From Tridacna crocea (Eukaryota; Mollusca; Bivalvia; Cardiida; Cardiidae), in contig OX031057.1 in assembly GCA_943736015.1 (NCBI GenBank), positions 59,974,001 to 60,038,000 on the forward strand: a stretch of 64,000 bases of DNA. Reading direction: 5' to 3'. Shown one piece after another: positions 31,599-42,004 of this stretch. The first letter of the stretch is position 1, and every line of letters starts with the position of its first letter. The notes under the pieces were generated by a model, which worked only from the letters and a program-made list of their open reading frames with translations, was not told the DNA's origin and did not search any database. The translations under genes were made by a program, and so were the position numbers.

Positions 31599-31971
31599 GC
31601 CACAGCATTATCTCCCACTAGATGGCGTTCTATAAATACTCATCTATCTAATTTGGGCATCATGGGTATAGAGCCGAACCACTTTCCTACGCAACAACCG
31701 TTACTTTGAATTTCAAACTAAAACCAACATTTACTCAATAAAACGCTACCTTGTGTAACTCACTCAGCTCTGATCAGCAGTTTAGAGAAATCTGGAGCTA
31801 AAGCAGATCTCATTTCTTCTCAAGCGAATTGATAAAAGCTATTTTCTACATTGCTAATTTATAGAGCTTAATATTACAGTCAGCCTGCATTTGGGGCTAA
31901 AGTGATGCGTCATATAAGACAGTGGAATCTTTGAAGAATATGACATGCGCAGACAATGGTGGCCACAGCAC
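31599..31971 (+). mobile_element. DDE transposon leader-only copy with 12-bp direct flanks
   Basis: Contains both leader parts joined: ACTAGATGGCGTTCTATAAA through CAATAAAACGCTACC, then TTTAGAGAAATCTGGAGC to GAATATGACATGCGCAGAC. GTGGCCACAGCA occurs on both sides (from about 31597 and 31960), like a target duplication. The transposase is absent. TTTAGAGAAATC at 31781 is the empty version of the Harbinger-like insertion site. Confidence 0.6.
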
Positions 31972-32234
31972 TTGTCAAACCTGACAACTACCCAATGCTT
32001 ATGTCTATAAGGAATATAAGACCACAGTGATACATGTAATGGGCTCTTTCCTGTTGTAGAAGCATCTCAAGTAAACATGGTTTGACTGACATAATTAAGT
32101 TTACTCAGAGTTGTAGCAATAATTGGGAGAAAAATGTCAAAAACTCCAGAACTAGAATGCAACTAATCATTACAGAAGAAAATGCTCTCTCCTTTAAACA
32201 TTTTCCATAAAACCCCAAGACAGTACAACCTGCA

Positions 32235-32420
32235 AAAGAAAGTGAAAAAAATTGTGAGCTAGCAAAGAGAAAATGCTGTTAATTTCCCTCAGTGTTTTGA
32301 GTTCCTTTGAAGACATAATTATATCATCATTAAAAGCCACATTTATTTTTTCCCTTACAAAATTTTATTCTTTCTTATTGAACAAATCCAAAGTTTTGAG
32401 ATTTAGTAAATGGTCAATAT
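32235..32420 (+). mobile_element. TTAA-MITE, remnant
   Basis: Only GAAAATGCTGTTAATTTCCC, CAGTGTTTTGAGTTCCTTTG and TTGAGATTTAGTAAATGG suggest this origin. Confidence 0.3.
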
Positions 32421-32556
32421 CCATACTAGATTGTCTTCCAAAAATACATCTAGGTTTGTATTCACCGACCCCTTAAAAGGGTTATGTGATGTGATATTTG
32501 ATTGGTTTTCCATGATTTAATTGTGGGCTGATAATTATCAAAATCTAGTTGGCAGC

Positions 32557-32785
32557 TTAACTCATTACCAAATGAAAATATTTTAGGTTTGGCCAAATCA
32601 AAAGCATTTGCGGATGACAAAATAAAAGTGACCGAAAATTTGAAATTTGTTTTGTGAAGGGTAGAAAACATTGTGGGAAAAGGAGAAAATGCTGGTTACC
32701 AGCATTTTCTCCTTTTCACGCAATGTTTTCTAAAGGCTTCTTTCTCAAGGGTGTCAATAGTAGGGATTGTGTGGTAATGGGTTAA
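32557..32785 (-). mobile_element. TTAA-MITE, full length
   Basis: 229 bp, TTAA at 32557 and 32782; close to 26301-26529 (shared GGTTTGGCCAAATCAAAAGC type). Confidence 0.85.
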
Positions 32786-33177
32786 CACAATGATTACAAA
32801 TTTTGACTTGCTCAGCTGAGGATGAATAAAGCAAACATAGTGGGAATCACCCTTGGCTAGTGAACAGTGTACAACGATGAATCACTATAAAGTGGAAATA
32901 AACTACAAAGGCAGCCTCTGACTTCCAATGTTGAATTCATTTATTAAATAAGCCAAAGAAAATGCCTTCATTTTGGGATTTGCTACTTATTTTTATATCA
33001 CTTGAACAGAAAGTTAGCTTTTGTGATTTTGCTCTGGCAGCCATCCGTTGGGCTTTGTCTTTCATCATCTTTTACCTTGTGTACACTCTAGAGGCCACAT
33101 TTTCAGTCAGATATTCATGAAACTTGGTCAGAATGTTTGCCTTGATGATGTCTTGGACAAGTTCGAAAATAGGTTAT

Positions 33178-33720
33178 AAAAAAAAAGATGGCTGAGTGCA
33201 GGTTTCCCTGCTATCCTGAGATGTTGATCCTTTCCAAGTAGAGAGTGCGGAGTTGGAGATCCAATAAGATTCTTGTTGGCGCCTGAAGATGGTGCTCTTG
33301 GCAGACTCAGGGTCAGTGCGGATTTGAGTGTGTGAGACACTGGGATTAAGTGAATGGCCACAGAAGTAAATGTCTACATTTAGGTGTATGTCCCTGAGGT
33401 GTTCCTTTATCCTGATTTGGAACTTATGTTGAGTTGACCTACATACTGTTTGAGACATCTGTTGCATGTTAAGGGATAGACAACGTTCTTGGTTGTACAG
33501 TGTCCTTTTAATTTGCAATTGGGAAGGGAGAGTTACATTGATAAGTAGCCAGAAACTGAGTATTGCATGTTCCATGGAGGAGTTTTCCTTGTCAAATGTT
33601 AAAGCTACTGGAAAAACTTCCATTCCCCCTGTGAGCATGTCTTTGGTTAGATTCCATTCCCCCTGTGTATAGGCATCAACTGGCACCACTTGGCTGAAAA
33701 TAGCCCAGACCGGCACCAAT
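33178..33720 (-). pseudogene. Penelope-like element relic: GIY-YIG endonuclease domain
   Basis: On the minus strand, frames can be followed across frameshifts. CTTKNVVYPLTCNRCLKQYV with YVG lies at about 33425-33500. After a one-base shift come KFQIRIKEHLRDI and a GHS block. QESYWI precedes LRTLYLERINIS near 33225-33275. This order (NVIY..C..C..YVG.T, R..EH, GHS, ESYWI..L.T..P.GIN) is the GIY-YIG domain that ends Penelope-like retroelement proteins. The reverse transcriptase is absent. The 181-codon ORF shows only one of the frames. Poly-A/T lies at 33178-33188. Confidence 0.65.
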
Positions 33721-33769
33721 CAGCACCACTGCTCATGTGAAGTTATCAATAGGAACACTGGCACCAACC

Positions 33770-34127
33770 AACACCGCCTTATATATACCAGTAGAAGAGT
33801 TCTAACTTGAGAACTAAACTGGCCAGTGCAATAAGCAACTCCAACTAGACCACGAAGATCAAAGCATGTCTCCTCCTAATGACATGCTCCCTGATGACAT
33901 GCCCCAACGCAACAAAGACAGTAGCAGGCTCTCCCAGGTCTAATGATGTCACAGATACTGACACGCCCAGAAGCATGTCTCCGCAGAGTAGCAAGGCAAA
34001 TAGCTTGACTCCTCCAGGAAACTTGCTTCCTTGCTCGGCATCAGGACCCAACCCCACCAACAGTGCTGATAGCATAACACCAGAGTCCAGTCAAGCAACA
34101 GGCACAGCCTGTCTGGTCTCTTTCTAG
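33770..34127 (+). other. Promoter-like and Ser/Thr/Pro-rich ORF part of the insertion
   Basis: TTATATATACCAG at 33779 is TATA-like. About 90 bases downstream, ATG at 33867 opens a 25-codon frame (MSPPNDMLPDD), and a second frame (33879-34127, 82 codons) is rich in S, T, P and N. It lies head-to-head with the GIY-YIG relic, inside the same 16-bp duplicated flanks. It may be the element's inverted 5' region; function unknown. Confidence 0.25.
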
Positions 34128-35609
34128 CCTACATATTCTACTTCAAAAATGGGTTATGTGGGTTAAGAAATAGGTCACTACATCAAATCTTACAAAAACC
34201 TTTTGCATTCTCTAATGGCAACATTTTCAGTCGAATCGTATCGAAAGAGGTCAGAATGTTTATCTTGGTAATATCTCGGACAAGTTCGAAAATGGACCAT
34301 GTCAGGTCAATACTAAGTCACTTGGCCAAATCTTAGCAAAACCCTTGCATGTACACTCTAGAGGCCACATTCTTTTTGCAAATACTCTTGAAAATGGTTT
34401 AAATGTTTTTCTTGATAATGTCTCAGATGAGTTAGAAAATTGGTAATACTGGGTTAAAATTAGGTCACTAGGCCAAATCTTAGATTGGTTATGTTTGGTC
34501 AGAAACTACGTCACTCCGTCACTAGGTCAAATCTTGAAAAAAAACTTGTGTACACTCTAGAGGCCACATTTTCCCTTCAAGACTCTTGAAAGTTTGTGAG
34601 AATGTTTATTTTGATGATGTCTCAAATGAGTTTGAAAATGTGTTGTATGGGGTCAAAACTTACGTCACTTGTCAAATCAAATCTTTGGAAAAACCTTGCG
34701 GATCCTGTAGAGGCCACAGTTTTAGTCAAATACTGATGGAAGTTGGTCAGAATGTGTGTCTTGATGTTATCTCATAGGATTTTGAAAATTGATCTTGTCA
34801 GGTCAAAAACCAGGTCACAGAGACCAGATTTTGAAAAAAACTTGTTTACACACTAGAGGCCACATTTTAAGTCAAATACTCATAGAAGTTGGTGGGGTGT
34901 TTGTCCTTATAACATCTTTGATGGGTTTGAAAATGGGTCACATCAGTCTATTAACTAGGTCACTTGGTCAAACCTTTGAAAAACCATGTAAATGCTTCAG
35001 AGGGCACCTCTTCATTCCATACACATGAAACTTGGTAAGAGTGTTTGGATGGCATTTGAAATTTTTATAAATGAGTCGGGTTGAGAGAAAAACTAGGTCA
35101 CTAAATCAGATCTTTTGAAAAACATTGTATACCATCTATTGGCCACAATCTAAGTTCAGTACATGTACTAATGAAACTTAGTAAAAATGTTTTCTTGATG
35201 ACAACTTGGATGAGTTTAGAAAAAGAAAAAGATTGTGTTCAAGTTTAGGCTAGCAGTCATGTGACCTCACAATGATGTCATATCAATACGTCACAGGTAG
35301 TGACGTATCTATTCGTTCTCAGTTTGATCGCTTGCGAGTGAGGACGCCTTTTTAATTAAGTGTTTATTTTTAATTAAAATAAAAATAACAAACATGTTTC
35401 ATTGTGTGGTCGCTATGACGTAGATTTACTAAAAACAATTTTTCAGTCCAATAGTTTTGGAAACTTGTTAGATTCTTTGTCATAATACCTTGAGAGAGAT
35501 TCAAATGGATCATGCTTTAGTCGAAAGGTGACCTCAGGGCCATCATGGCTCTGTTGTTAAGGAATAGTCATGACTACATTAACTGTCATGCAAAATACTT
35601 GCAAAACGA

Positions 35610-35955
35610 TTGTTTTCGGGGTAATACTGGAATCAGCTTGTCCGTCTGTCCGTATGTCCGTCTGTGTGTCCATCTGTGTACAAAATACTAGTAATTGCCT
35701 GTTTCGGTCAAAGCTCTAGCAGGTGTATTAAGTCACATTCAGTGACACCTCCAGTTTTGATTTCCGTGTCATGTACGAAGATATTTACCTCCAGCTGGAG
35801 CTAGATTACAAATGTTGACTTTTTAGAGGGGAAACCATAGCATATGTGAGGTAACCCTATAAAAGTTCTGAAACAGTTATGTAACGTTTTCATCATAAAA
35901 TATTCACTGAAGAAGTAACTGTAGCAGAGCAATGGCATCTGCCAGTGGTACTCTT
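35610..35955 (+). mobile_element. Type D Helentron-like element, short copy
   Basis: 5' end CGGGGTAATACTGGAATCAG with a GTCCGTCTGTCCG tract; 3' end hairpin TGGCATCTGCCA followed by GTGGTACTCTTGTT. The middle carries one core unit (GTATTAAGTCACATTCAGTG). Confidence 0.55.
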
Positions 35956-36875
35956 GTTTTCTCTGCATGCAATAAGAAACATTCCTTTTCTTTTCTTACA
36001 AATGTATATTCTTATAAATGTTGATAGGTCTATAAATTACCCATACAGTAATTGGTAAAGAGGGACTGAAAATCTTTGACAGGTTTTCTCAGAAATTCTC
36101 GATAGCTAGATCGACTAATCAGGATTTCTAGGCACTTTCAAGGTTTCCTCAAATATCACATAATGAAATTATATGGATTCATGGAAAACAAGATAAATGT
36201 GAAACCAGTGAATTGTGGTAATTATATAATGATTTGTACCTTTTTAAACCCTGGCTCCAAGTTGATGGAGTAAGTATTGGCTGAGTGCTGTGGACAGAAA
36301 AAAATGTTTTGGTTGACAGGATTTCTATGGCAAATGACAAAAATGCAACCTTGTCAAAACAGAAATTGTTTTCTGTGACAATACAGTCTGGCTGCTACAG
36401 TCCTTCGAACTTGTAAACTAACTCAAAAATCTTTGCCATTAAAAAAAGTTGGTACATTCTATACTGACTTACGCATATAAACCAGTGAAATTTCTCGTTC
36501 CAAACATTGTCACATGACAAAAGGTGTGGGCAGCTGCTGTACGATATTTCATTGGTTGAATGCACAACTGTTAGAACATATCAATCAATTAAATTTCTTG
36601 TTCCAAACAGTGTCACATGACAGAAGATGGCTGTTCCTGTTCGAAATTTGCTCCTGAATCAAGACCATGTAACGAGGGACTTTCTCAATAGCATTTTGCG
36701 TCTTTAGTCCACCCTATGTAATATGGGTATGAGTGAAGATTAAAAATGTTTTTGAAAATTAGTGTCTCTTAGAATAACTTTATTGTATCTGCACATTTAA
36801 ACTTCCCCTACTGTAGAAAAGACATTTCTTGTTGTCACAAATGAAATATTAGACTTGTAACTTGCTCATATATCT
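35956..36875. other. Unassigned sequence with a 104-bp-spaced direct repeat
   Basis: AAATTTCTCGTTCCAAACAT...CACATGACA at 36489 recurs near-identically at 36592. No gene recognised. Confidence 0.45.
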
Positions 36876-36925
36876 TTTACCTGAAGATTTGAGCCAATAA
36901 AGTATTTTGAATTGAATTGAAGAAT
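36876..36925 (+). repeat. Retroelement-like 3' tail with AATAAA and (TTGAA)n
   Basis: GAGCCAATAAAGTATTTTG followed by AATTGAATTGAAG: a polyadenylation signal next to a short TTGAA repeat, as at 3' ends of CR1-type LINEs or their retroposed copies. Upstream sequence has no recognisable reverse transcriptase. Confidence 0.35.
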
Positions 36926-37033
36926 TTAATGAATTCTGAGGCTTTTAATTGCTTTTTACACTTCTTCAAATTCTGCCTGTAATTTTGACCTCTGCATTTC
37001 AATTTGGATATGTGCAGGATTTTATGTTCTGGA

Positions 37034-37130
37034 AAAGAGTTACCTTTTTACAACAAGTGACAAAATTTTATTTGTCTGAATTGAAAGCATTTGCTGACAA
37101 CATATTTATTTTACATCGATTGAGAAACAA
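37034..37130 (-). mobile_element. TTAA-MITE outer-arm fragment
   Basis: GAGTTACCTTTTTACAACAA and TTGAAAGCATTTGCTGACAAC; no hairpin. Confidence 0.5.
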
Positions 37131-37212
37131 CTTGTTACAAGTTATACTAAGCTCTCTCGATTCTGAACGTTAGATCCATCCAAATCCAAAGCATTATTTT
37201 GTAGAGGTAAAA

Positions 37213-37375
37213 TTTAACCCTGCAGACATTGTTGAAGATGTGGAAAAAGGGTAGAAAACATTGTAGAAAAAGGAGAAAATGCTGGGAACCAGCATTTTTT
37301 CCTTTTCATACAATGTCTTCAAAAGTCCTGTTTCTCAAGGTCATCAAAAGGGTGGCATTGGGTGGAAAAGAGTTA
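37213..37375 (-). mobile_element. TTAA-MITE, left arm shortened
   Basis: Hairpin GAAAATGCTGGGAACCAGC and right end TGGGTGGAAAAGAGTTAA; left tip TTTAACCCTGCAGAC. Confidence 0.65.
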
Positions 37376-37751
37376 AGTTTTCTTTTGCAAATGCTTTCAG
37401 ATACCACCAGAGTTAAGTGCCAAGTTCAGTAATTAGGGCTTGTACTAGTTTAATTATAGATTGTACTGATTATTGTTACTAAAAAGGTGCATTTACCATT
37501 TTCCAAACCTGAAAAACCCTTCATTTACCTTGGTAACATACATAAACTAAAAAGAGATAGGTCAAAGGAGAAACTGTGCAAGGCATTGTCTTTGCTGTTC
37601 TTTGACTGTAACTTTAGATGTTTCTGGTAAGCCAACAAGTTTACTATTAGTCAGATTCTTGTGGAAACTTTAAATATAACCTACCATCCAAAATTTGATA
37701 CCAAGATTGTCTAAGTACTGCTGTATTTAACTGCCTAGTCAAGATTTTTTG
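37376..37751. other. Unassigned sequence
   Basis: No gene or clear repeat recognised. Confidence 0.35.
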
Positions 37752-37955
37752 GGAGAGGGTGTCCGTTGTTGTGAGGTAGAGCATCGGCCTCGAAACCATA
37801 GGCTCCTGACTTCGATACCCGGGAGCGGGTGTCACCTCTGGGATTTTTCATTGGCCAACACATTTGGCGAGAGCACTTGTGTAATTCCTTGGAAGCTGAA
37901 TTGAGAGAGATTAGGATAAGTTGTATGACTTGTTTTTCAATCAATGCACAGTAAA
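37752..37955 (+). mobile_element. tRNA-derived SINE, third type
   Basis: TGTTGTGAGGTAGAGCATCG (A box) and GACTTCGATACCCGGGAG (B box, 37811) are correctly spaced; the tail has GAGAGAGATTAGGATAAGTT. The minus ORFs here are not genes. Confidence 0.55.
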
Positions 37956-37960
37956 TATGT

Positions 37961-38187
37961 TTAACCCATTACCACACAATCCCTACTTTTGATAACCCTG
38001 AGAAAGAAGCCTTTAAATACATTGTGGGAAAAGGAGAAAATGCTGGTAGCCAGCATTTTCTTCTTTTCCCACAATGTTTTCTACCCTAGATTCACTAAAT
38101 GAATTTCAAATTTTCAGTAACTTTTGTTTTCTGCAAATGCTTTTGATTTGGACAAGTCTAAGATATTGTCGTTTGGTAATTAGTTAA
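37961..38187 (+). mobile_element. TTAA-MITE, full length
   Basis: TTAA at 37961 and 38184; apex GCTGGTAGCCAGC. Confidence 0.85.
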
Positions 38188-38411
38188 ACTAAGTTTTTTT
38201 TTTTTAATCAAACATTAGCAACCATAAATAAAGAATGAAATATTCTTAGGTCTTAGTTGAGCAATAAACAGTCATGGACCTCTTCATAGTATATAGTAAC
38301 TTGTTCTTTTGGGATTTTAGGATGAAAAAAAAAACAATATAGTAAAGTATTGTGTGATAGAAGAATTGATCTAATGGTCCTTGTCATTGACTTACAACAA
38401 GGGAATAGTGA

Positions 38412-38546
38412 TTTACCTTTTACCAAACAATTTCATGTACCAGAGGGTTACTGAAACATGGTAATGCTTGTTACTGGTATTCTCTTCTTTTCCCAAAATT
38501 TTTTCTACTCTTTCAAAGGCAATTTTTTTTGTCTTTGAGTCAAGTT
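38412..38546 (+). mobile_element. TTAA-MITE, decayed
   Basis: CCTTTTACCAAACAATTTCA, GCTTGTTACTGGTATTCTC and CCAAAATTTTTTCTACTC. Confidence 0.45.
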
Positions 38547-38772
38547 TAACCCTTTACCACACAACCCTGACTTTAAACGGCCCTTTGAAAGAAGCTTTTA
38601 AAAACATTGTGGGGAAAGGGGAAAACACTGCTAACCAGCATTTTCTCCTTTTCCCTAAATTTTTCTACCCTTCCTAAATCAAATTTTAATTTATAGTTAC
38701 ACATGCATTATTTCGTCTGCAAATGGTCTCAATTTGGACCAGTCTTAAATTATGTCGCTTGGTGAAGAGTTT
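38546..38772 (+). mobile_element. TTAA-MITE, full length
   Basis: TTAA at 38546; core GGGGAAAACACTGCTAACC with unmatched arms; right end GCTTGGTGAAGAGTTTA. A second right-arm piece (TGTTGTCTGCAAATGC) follows at 38773-38841. Confidence 0.75.
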
Positions 38773-38853
38773 ATAATTATGTTGTCTGCAAATGCTTTCT
38801 ATCTGGCATGGGTAAAATTTTGTTGTTTGGTGTAGAGTTCAGGTAATGCTGTA

Positions 38854-39081
38854 TTAACCGTTTCCCAAATGACAAATTTTGGACTCTTCCAAACCAAAAG
38901 AGTTTGCAGACGACAATTTTAGATTTGGAGAAAATGGCAGAAAGTTCTCAAAATGGGTAAAAAACACTGTGGGAAAAGGAGAAATTGCTCGTTACGAGCA
39001 ATTTCTCCTTTTCCCACAGTGTTTTCAAAAGACTTTTACTGCAGACACGTAAAAACGGGGACTTGTTTAGGAAAGGGCTAA
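38854..39081 (-). mobile_element. TTAA-MITE, CTCGTTACGAG subfamily
   Basis: Perfect hairpin of this subfamily: CACTGTGGGAAAAGGAGAAA and ATTGCTCGTTACGAGCAAT. Outer arm shared with 12326-12545 (TGCAGACACGTAAAAAC). Ends TTAACCG / GGGCTAA. Confidence 0.85.
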
Positions 39082-39261
39082 TGACTGTTTTGAATTGGAA
39101 TGCTGATGATTGCTATTTATAGGACTATCTTGTTAGGGAGAAATGAGATAATCATCTAATTTCATGTTGATGTTCAGAGACCATCAGAGGACAGCACTAT
39201 AGGACACAGGTATAATTGTGTTCTATTGAGCCAATAATTGATATTGCCTGTAAAACACTTT

Positions 39262-39400
39262 CACCCATTAACACTCAATCCCAATTTGGAATACTACTGT
39301 ATGTAGGAAAACTTTGCTGAACATTGTGGAAAAAGAAGAAAATGCTGGTAACTAGCATTTTCTCCTTTTCCCACAATGTTTTCTATTCAGTGTCAAAAAC
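39262..39400 (+). mobile_element. TTAA-MITE, left arm and hairpin
   Basis: CACCCATTAACACTCAATCC, core AAATGCTGGTAACTAGC; homology stops after CACAATGTTTTCTATTCAG. Confidence 0.65.
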
Positions 39401-39540
39401 AACTTCCTTGATATTAGCTACATTTAACTTGTTTTTACAGTGTTTGACACTGCTTAATTTTACAACAGTGTAGAAGTTAAGCGTGCAATGGCATATTTGT
39501 TTGGAATGGCTTCCCCCAAAAAAGAAAAAAGGTCCAGTGA

Positions 39541-39736
39541 GAATCCCGACTTTTAATGACCCTGGGAAAGAAAACTTTTGAAAACTTGGTTGAAAAAGCA
39601 GCATGTTATCTTTTTCCCACATTGTTTTCTTCCCTTCCAAGAATGAATTTCAATTGATCGACTTGCATGTATTTTGACGTCTTCAGCTGCTTTCACTTTG
39701 AAGAAGTCTAAAGTTTAGTTGTTTGGTACAGAGCCA
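39541..39736 (+). mobile_element. TTAA-MITE, hairpin reduced
   Basis: AATCCCGACTTTTAATGACC and right arm ATTTTGACGTCTTCAGCTGC; the apex region is mostly lost (AAAAAGCAGCATGTTATC). Confidence 0.6.
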
Positions 39737-40011
39737 AACTAAGAAAAAATACAAAATCCTGTTTATTAGGGACAAGGGAATACTATAGCTTTATTGTCAC
39801 TTTGCTGTCTGATTCCTACTGTTTTACAAAATATAGATCATGTTTCAGGACTAGATATTGTCACAATGTTGTGTTCTGGGGAAATTTTATATCTTCTGAA
39901 CATTTATCCTTTACCAAGTGATTTGATCATTTTATTTCTGTGCATGTTTGTAGACAAAAACTCTAATTTATAAAAAAAGCTGTGTTTAGTCATTAATGGT
40001 GTAGATCAGCC

Positions 40012-40372
40012 CCTTGAGTAGCTCAGGTGATGGAGCATGAGACTTGTGATTTGATTGGTTGGTTGTATTGGAGTTTAACGCCACTTTAACAGCTAAGGTC
40101 ATATCATGGTGGTCGGTGACGCACACAATTGTGTTTCCTGGCTTTCTCATACCAGTACTAACACAACTTTCTTTCCAAAACCACTGACTACTTTTCTCAC
40201 ATGCTTCAGCAATGAGACTTGTGAGCGTTATACCTCTGACCACTCGAAGGTGTGGGTGTAATCCCCATGGCTGGCCACCTAAAATTACTTTAGTATCATT
40301 GCAATGAGATGATAAACCGAGGTCCTGTGTGCATGTTGCTGTACACTGAACATACTAAAGAACCAAACCTGT
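40012..40372 (+). mobile_element. tRNA-derived SINE hosting a nested SINE
   Basis: A box TAGCTCAGGTGATGGAGC at 40019. The sequence is interrupted after ATGAGACTTGTGA (40037-40049) and resumes with the same 13 bases at 40212, then a B-box-like GGTGTGGGTGTAATCCCC. The 3' body has GGCCACCTAAAATTACTTTAG. Confidence 0.6.
40050..40211 (-). mobile_element. 5'-truncated SINE nested in another SINE
   Basis: The reverse complement of its sequence (TGAGAAAAGTAGTCAGTGGT ... GCGTCACCGACCACCATGAT ... GGCGTTAAACTCCAATACAA) matches the 3' half of the SINE at 5480-5752. Flanked by a perfect 13-bp duplication ATGAGACTTGTGA. Confidence 0.8.
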
Positions 40373-40373
40373 G

Positions 40374-40472
40374 AGGGCCCACATTCACCAACCATTTTAA
40401 GAACGTTCCTGGTCTTATTCTTCAAGATTTTCTGACTCTGAAAGTAACTTCTAATTGGCTAAACCAATCACA
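40374..40472 (+). mobile_element. Foldback element, left arm only
   Basis: GGGCCCACATTCACCAACCAT, GTCTTATTCTTCAAGATTTT and TAATTGGCTAAACCAATCAC: one arm of the family at 44421 and 50612. Confidence 0.65.
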
Positions 40473-41021
40473 CATCTTCACAAGCCAATGGTGACGATCC
40501 ACCTCGCTACTCTACCCTTGGCGGATCGAGCTCGATTTTGACATTCCCCTGATATGCATTTTCATTGGTTGCAGCTAGCTCTAACTGCACCGTATCTGGT
40601 AGCATTTCATCCTTGATAAAAACATAGCAAGGTTGTGACTTTTCGCATAAAAATAGGAGGTATGCACGGATACTTCCATTAATGTGTGCAAGATCTGTAA
40701 TGGATTATTACCAAAAAAAAACATAGATGAACATTATCTACAGAAAGTTTCAGTGTGACCAATTAATTATCAGAAGTTTTGGGCTATATCCCAGCACCTG
40801 ACCATGGAATGTCGAAGTATGTTTGTAGTTATTGCTTCATGTTGAATCATTGTATTCGTAAGCGGTTTGTAAAACGATATTCCATTGGCTATAAGAAATA
40901 TGATATAAAGGGGGATACTAACCAGCATCCAACAGGGGGCGTATCGTGGGAATATTGAAATCGGACTCGATCTGCCAAGGTAAGATCCACGTAGTGATCA
41001 TAACCTTGGCTTGCGAAGATG
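40473..41021 (+). mobile_element. MULE-like MITE, 549 bp, with 9-bp target duplication
   Basis: Ends CATCTTCACAAGCCAATGG and CCTTGGCTTGCGAAGATG, with long inverted ends reaching GGATCGAGCTCGATTT / AAATCGGACTCGATCTGCC. CCAATCACA flanks both sides (40464 and 41022). A 9-bp duplication with long inverted ends fits Mutator-like elements. No ORF; the sister copy at 28068 is inverted. Confidence 0.7.
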
Positions 41022-41104
41022 CCAATCACAGTACTGACAGTCTTCTGGCAAATATGAGCAAATAGTGGTGACAATAAAGAAACAAGCATCAATGAATAAA
41101 ACTT

Positions 41105-41222
41105 GTGAAAGTTGGTGAAATAGAAAATATATAAGCAGGATGACCAACATTTTCTCCTTTTCCCATAAATGTGTTGTAATCATTTCGAGAACAAACCCCA
41201 TACTTTGAACCACATTTATTTC
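41105..41222 (+). mobile_element. TTAA-MITE, remnant
   Basis: GATGACCAACATTTTCTCC and CTTTTCCCATAAATGTG only. Confidence 0.35.
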
Positions 41223-41456
41223 AAAAAGCATTGAACATGCAGAATGTGCAGTTTGATTCTCAAACTTCATGTACTTTGTCTGCTTTTTTGCCAACTATTC
41301 TGACTGAAAGTAGCCATGTTATTGTTATATATGTATCTGTGGTGCTGACAGAAATTGTCTATTCTGTAAGTGGTAATTTTTGTGACCTGGAAATTCTTGC
41401 AGTTTCACGGATTTGAAATCTTCGCAAACTTTTCTGTTCACATATTTACCACAAGT

Positions 41457-41685
41457 TTAACCCATTACCACATAATCCCTACTTTTGACGATCCTGTGAG
41501 AGAAGCCTTTAGAAAACATTTTTGGAAAAGGAGAAAATGCTGGTAACCAGCATTTTCACCTTTTCCCACAATGTTTTCCACCCTTCACAAAACAAATTTC
41601 AAATTTTCAGTCACTTTTATGTTGTCGTCTGCAAATGCTTTCAATTTGGACAAGCCTAAAATATTGTCGTTTGGTAATGAGTCAA
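41457..41685 (+). mobile_element. TTAA-MITE, full length
   Basis: 229 bp, TTAA at 41457; right end GGTAATGAGTCAA. Arm difference CACCTTTTCCC. Confidence 0.85.
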
Positions 41686-42004
41686 GAACAAATAATGAGT
41701 GTCATGAATTTGCAAATATTTCTGTACACAAAATGCCCATAATCAGTAATTTTCAATTTTTTTTGAAACACATGTATCCATGTGTACAGTATTGTATTTG
41801 AGTGAAATTGCTCTGTGAAAAGGGGGTTAGATGTGTCTCCAAAAAGTATCAATCGGAGTTACCTACAAAGTTCAAGCAGGCTTGACATGGGTCAAAACTT
41901 ATGGTTTTGGTAAATTTTCTGGATTTAGAAGGACCAGTCTACCTGATAATTCAGTTTGCTGTTATACAAAATAAAGTTTTGGTTGATCGATTGATTGTAT
42001 GGTG
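41686..42004. other. Unassigned sequence
   Basis: No gene recognised; GGGGGTTAGATGTGTCTCCA-like text near 41823 recurs loosely at 47030. Confidence 0.35.

Larger units (their letters stand above)
33012..35558 (+). mobile_element. Type A Helentron-like element, split by a Penelope-like insertion (A3)
   Basis: 5' part AGTTAGCTTTTGTGATTTTG...TTTTACCTTGTGTACACTC, about 140-bp units (GGCCACATTTTCAG, AAACTAGGTCACT), and the 3' hairpin AGGGCCATCATGGCTCT plus GTTGTT at 35535-35558. Units resume at 34142 after the 0.96-kb insertion. Later units are more diverged than those at 221 or 58956. Confidence 0.65.

Noticed and set aside
33174..33719. Intact 181-codon protein gene
   Set aside because: The conserved GIY-YIG blocks lie in different frames, so the ORF is a relic of a Penelope-like element.
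33892..33910. Hammerhead ribozyme, as found in some Penelope-like elements
   Set aside because: CTGATGA is present, but the GAAA and stem partners of a hammerhead core are not.
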